A DNA stretch of 61,483 nucleotides from Oscillospiraceae bacterium (GTDB taxonomy: Bacteria > Bacillota > Clostridia > Oscillospirales > Oscillospiraceae). Within the stretch, counting starts at the first letter, position 1. Each line of letters begins with the position of its first letter. A model generated the notes under the pieces. It was not told the DNA's origin, searched no databases, and was given only the letters and a program-made list of their open reading frames with translations. The stretch lies in assembly GCA_902760845.1 (NCBI GenBank), contig CACWHX010000013.1, positions 1-61,483 of the forward strand, given 5' to 3'. The position numbers were made by a program, and so were the translations under genes. Positions 59,801 through 61,483 of this stretch are shown here, one piece after another.

Positions 59801-61075
59801 ATGATGACAATGACGGCGGCACTGATCCTGTTTCTCCTGACTTATGCGCTTTTGCTCCTGCTGCCGAAGTGGCGGCCGTGGGTGGCGCTGGCATCGGCGC
59901 TGGTGTTCGTCGCGGTGGGCGTCCTGCCGGTGCGGGAGGCGGTGCTGGCGATTGACTGGAACGTTCTGCTGATGATTGCGGGCACGATGGGGCTCGTCTC
60001 GCTTTTCATCGCCTCCGGGATGCCGGCGCTGATGGCGGACGTGCTGCTGGACCGCATGACGAACGTGCGCGCGACGATCATCGCGCTCTCGCTCTTTGCG
60101 GGCGTGGTGTCCGCGTTTGTGGACAACGTCGCGACGGTGCTCATGATTGCGCCGGTCGCAATGGAGATTGCGCGGAAGTTTCACATTTCACCCGTGCCGA
60201 TGATTATCGCCATCTCCGTGTCGTCAAATCTGCAGGGCGCGGCCACGCTCGTCGGCGACACGACGTCGATCCTGCTGGGCGCCTATGCGAATATGGATTT
60301 TCTGGATTTTTTCTGGTTCCACGGCCGGCCCGGCATGTTCTGGGTCGTGGAGCTCGGCGCGGCGCTTACGGCGCTGGTGCTGTATCTGCTGTTTCGGAAC
60401 GAGACGCAAAAGACCGAAGCGAAGGAACATACGGTCGTCACGGACTATCTGCCGACGGTGCTGCTCGGCGGCACGATCGTGCTGCTCATCGCCGCGTCCT
60501 TCCTGCCGGACAAGCCGGACGATACGAACGGCCTGATCTGCATGGGGATGTTCCTCGTCGGCCTGATTGCGAACGTCGCGAAAAACAAAAGTCTGCGCGC
60601 GCTGACCGCGCCGCTCATGGAGATCGACTACGAAACGCTCCTGCTGCTGGCGGGGCTGTTCATGGTCATCGGCGGCATCACGAACGCGGGCGTGATCGAC
60701 GCAATTGCGGATTCGTTCCGGCAGCTTGGCGGCGGCAGCATGTTTGCGATTTATACGATCGTCGTCTGGGCCAGCGTGCTGTTCTCGGCGTTTATTGACA
60801 ACATTCCCTATGTGGCGACGATGCTGCCCGTCGTGCAGCGCCTCGCGCTTGGCATGGGGGTGGAGCCGTATCTGCTCTATTTCGGCCTGCTCACAGGCGC
60901 GACGCTCGGCGGCAATCTCACGCCCATCGGCGCCTCGGCAAATATCACGGCCATCGGCATGCTCCGCAAAGAGGGCTGCGAGGTCCGGACGAAGGACTTC
61001 ATGCGCATCGGCGTGCCGTTCTCGCTCACGGCAGTGATGACGGGCTACCTGCTCGTATGGTTTTTGTGGAAATAA
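59801..61075 (+). CDS. ArsB/NhaD (ion transporter superfamily) permease under Mn riboswitch control
   Basis: This 424-residue protein has about eleven membrane helices and two similar halves. Each has the superfamily hairpin motif (SAFVDNVATVLMIAPV and SAFIDNIPYVATMLPVV) and a following SNLQGAATLVGDT / GGNLTPIGASANI loop. Relatives export arsenite, Na+ or carry dicarboxylates. The upstream manganese riboswitch suggests a role in Mn2+ handling. ATG at 59801, 59804 or 59810 are all possible; AAAAGGATG lies upstream. Confidence 0.85.
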   Translation: MMTMTAALILFLLTYALLLLLPKWRPWVALASALVFVAVGVLPVREAVLAIDWNVLLMIAGTMGLVSLFIASGMPALMADVLLDRMTNVRATIIALSLFAGVVSAFVDNVATVLMIAPVAMEIARKFHISPVPMIIAISVSSNLQGAATLVGDTTSILLGAYANMDFLDFFWFHGRPGMFWVVELGAALTALVLYLLFRNETQKTEAKEHTVVTDYLPTVLLGGTIVLLIAASFLPDKPDDTNGLICMGMFLVGLIANVAKNKSLRALTAPLMEIDYETLLLLAGLFMVIGGITNAGVIDAIADSFRQLGGGSMFAIYTIVVWASVLFSAFIDNIPYVATMLPVVQRLALGMGVEPYLLYFGLLTGATLGGNLTPIGASANITAIGMLRKEGCEVRTKDFMRIGVPFSLTAVMTGYLLVWFLWK

Positions 61076-61090
61076 AGTTCTCAAGTCGGC

Positions 61091-61328
61091 GTCAGAACGG
61101 GCGCGCTCCATTCCGCAGCCGCGCGGAGCGCGGCGGCTTCATATCCGCTTCCCCGTTCTTCCTTACCGAGCCGAACCCGCTCCGCTGGGCTTCGTCTCGG
61201 GGACGCGACGTCAGAACGGGCTTGCTCCGCTGCGCAGTCGAGGCAAGCTCGACGGCTCCGCATCCGCGCCCCCGTTCTTCCTTACCGAGCCGAACCCGCT
61301 CCGCTGGGCTTCGTCTCGGGGACGCGGG
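61091..61328. repeat. 119-bp tandem duplication with GAGCCGAACCC units (copies 2 and 3)
   Basis: Two units begin GTCAGAACGGG at 61091 and 61210 and end with the GAGCCGAACCC repeat (61168-61207 and 61287-61326). AGAACGGG pairs with CCCGTTCT inside each unit. The parts between differ (CGCGGAGCGCGGCGG versus GAGGCAAGCTCGACGG) but each keeps a stem. No gene is supported here. Confidence 0.75.
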
Positions 61329-61353
61329 CGAAACAGAGCTTGCCGCGACGTGG

Positions 61354-61414
61354 CAAACGAGGGCAAGGAATGCAGCGCAAGCCCCTTCTGTCGAAAAACT
61401 TGTTTTTCGACAGG
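61354..61414 (+). repeat. Structured GCCTGTC element, 3' fragment
   Basis: It matches the right third of the element (AACGAGGGCAAGGAATGCAGC... through CTGTCGAAAAACTTG TTTTTCGACAGG). The left part is replaced by the 119-bp tandem units. Confidence 0.8.
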
Positions 61415-61420
61415 TTTAGC

Positions 61421-61454
61421 AAAAAGGCAGCCCCCGATGGGGCTGCCTTTTTGT
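61421..61454 (-). terminator. Terminator downstream of the tRNA
   Basis: AAAAAGGCAGCCCC, loop CGAT, GGGGCTGCCTTTTT. Perfect stem, T-run on both strands; it borders the repeat fragment. Confidence 0.7.
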
Positions 61455-61483
61455 TGGCACGCCGTAAGGGATTCGAACCCCTG
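61455..61483 (-). tRNA. 3' end of a tRNA gene (continues beyond the window)
   Basis: Read on the minus strand, the T arm AGGGG-TTCGAAT-CCCTT is followed by ACGGCGT (3' acceptor strand), a G discriminator and encoded CCA. The anticodon lies outside the window, so the amino acid cannot be given. Confidence 0.85.

Overview
The window looks like a chromosome segment of a high-GC, spore-forming anaerobic Clostridium relative, probably in or near the Oscillospiraceae. Evidence: G+C-rich genes with strong AGGAGG-type ribosome binding sites, a stage II sporulation gene (spoIIP), an archaeal/eukaryal-type prolyl-tRNA synthetase, Etf-linked lactate-type dehydrogenase, 2-hydroxyacyl-CoA dehydratase subunits, a monomeric [FeFe] hydrogenase, a CooC-type ATPase and S-layer-homology proteins. 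The species cannot be named from the sequence alone.

Layout. 1-0.48 kb: a fragment of a Cna_B-like surface protein running into four decayed type I-C-like CRISPR repeat units. 0.5-6.7 kb (minus): two-component system, then dehydrogenase-etfB-etfA, then small DUF3783/DUF1294 genes. 6.7-13 kb: a histidine phosphatase-GNAT fusion, a PurN paralogue lacking its catalytic residues, an ACT-domain protein, a DUF1700-like membrane protein, proS and a cyclodeaminase-like protein. 13-21 kb: Na/phosphate transporter, two PLP enzymes, prmA, a DMT transporter with divergent LysR regulator. 20.8-29.6 kb (minus): the core block pyrH-frr-DUF1304-uppS-cdsA-dxr-rseP-ispG-rsmA-mutY, covering isoprenoid, phospholipid and cell-wall lipid carrier synthesis. 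30-32 kb: flippase and a COG2426 membrane protein.

32-41.6 kb is a redox island: a 2-hydroxyacyl-CoA dehydratase pair with a previously uncalled 55-residue membrane protein, TetR, an EFR1 flavodoxin/ferredoxin, an AEC transporter, then an orphan acetyl-CoA-synthase-like protein with a CooC-like nickel ATPase, divergent from a monomeric [FeFe] hydrogenase. 41.8-48.5 kb: spoIIP, a CBS protein, an SLH protein and a small methyltransferase/AraC/SRPBCC group. 48.6-61.5 kb: SLH 5'-nucleotidase, thyA-folA, amino-acid ABC transporter and extra binding protein, DUF2148 redox protein, aconitase-X pair, GNAT, a manganese-riboswitch-controlled ArsB/NhaD-type permease, and the 3' end of a tRNA.

The most unusual signal is not a gene. 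A ~195-bp intergenic element with GCCTGTC terminal inverted repeats and several hairpins (arms co-vary between copies) occurs in three full and at least three partial copies. Each full copy sits between two copies of the local terminator hairpin, whose sequence differs at every locus. Truncated copies supply stop codons to neighbouring genes. A second structured repeat family (GAGCCGAACCC...) and a third (between uppS and cdsA) are also present.
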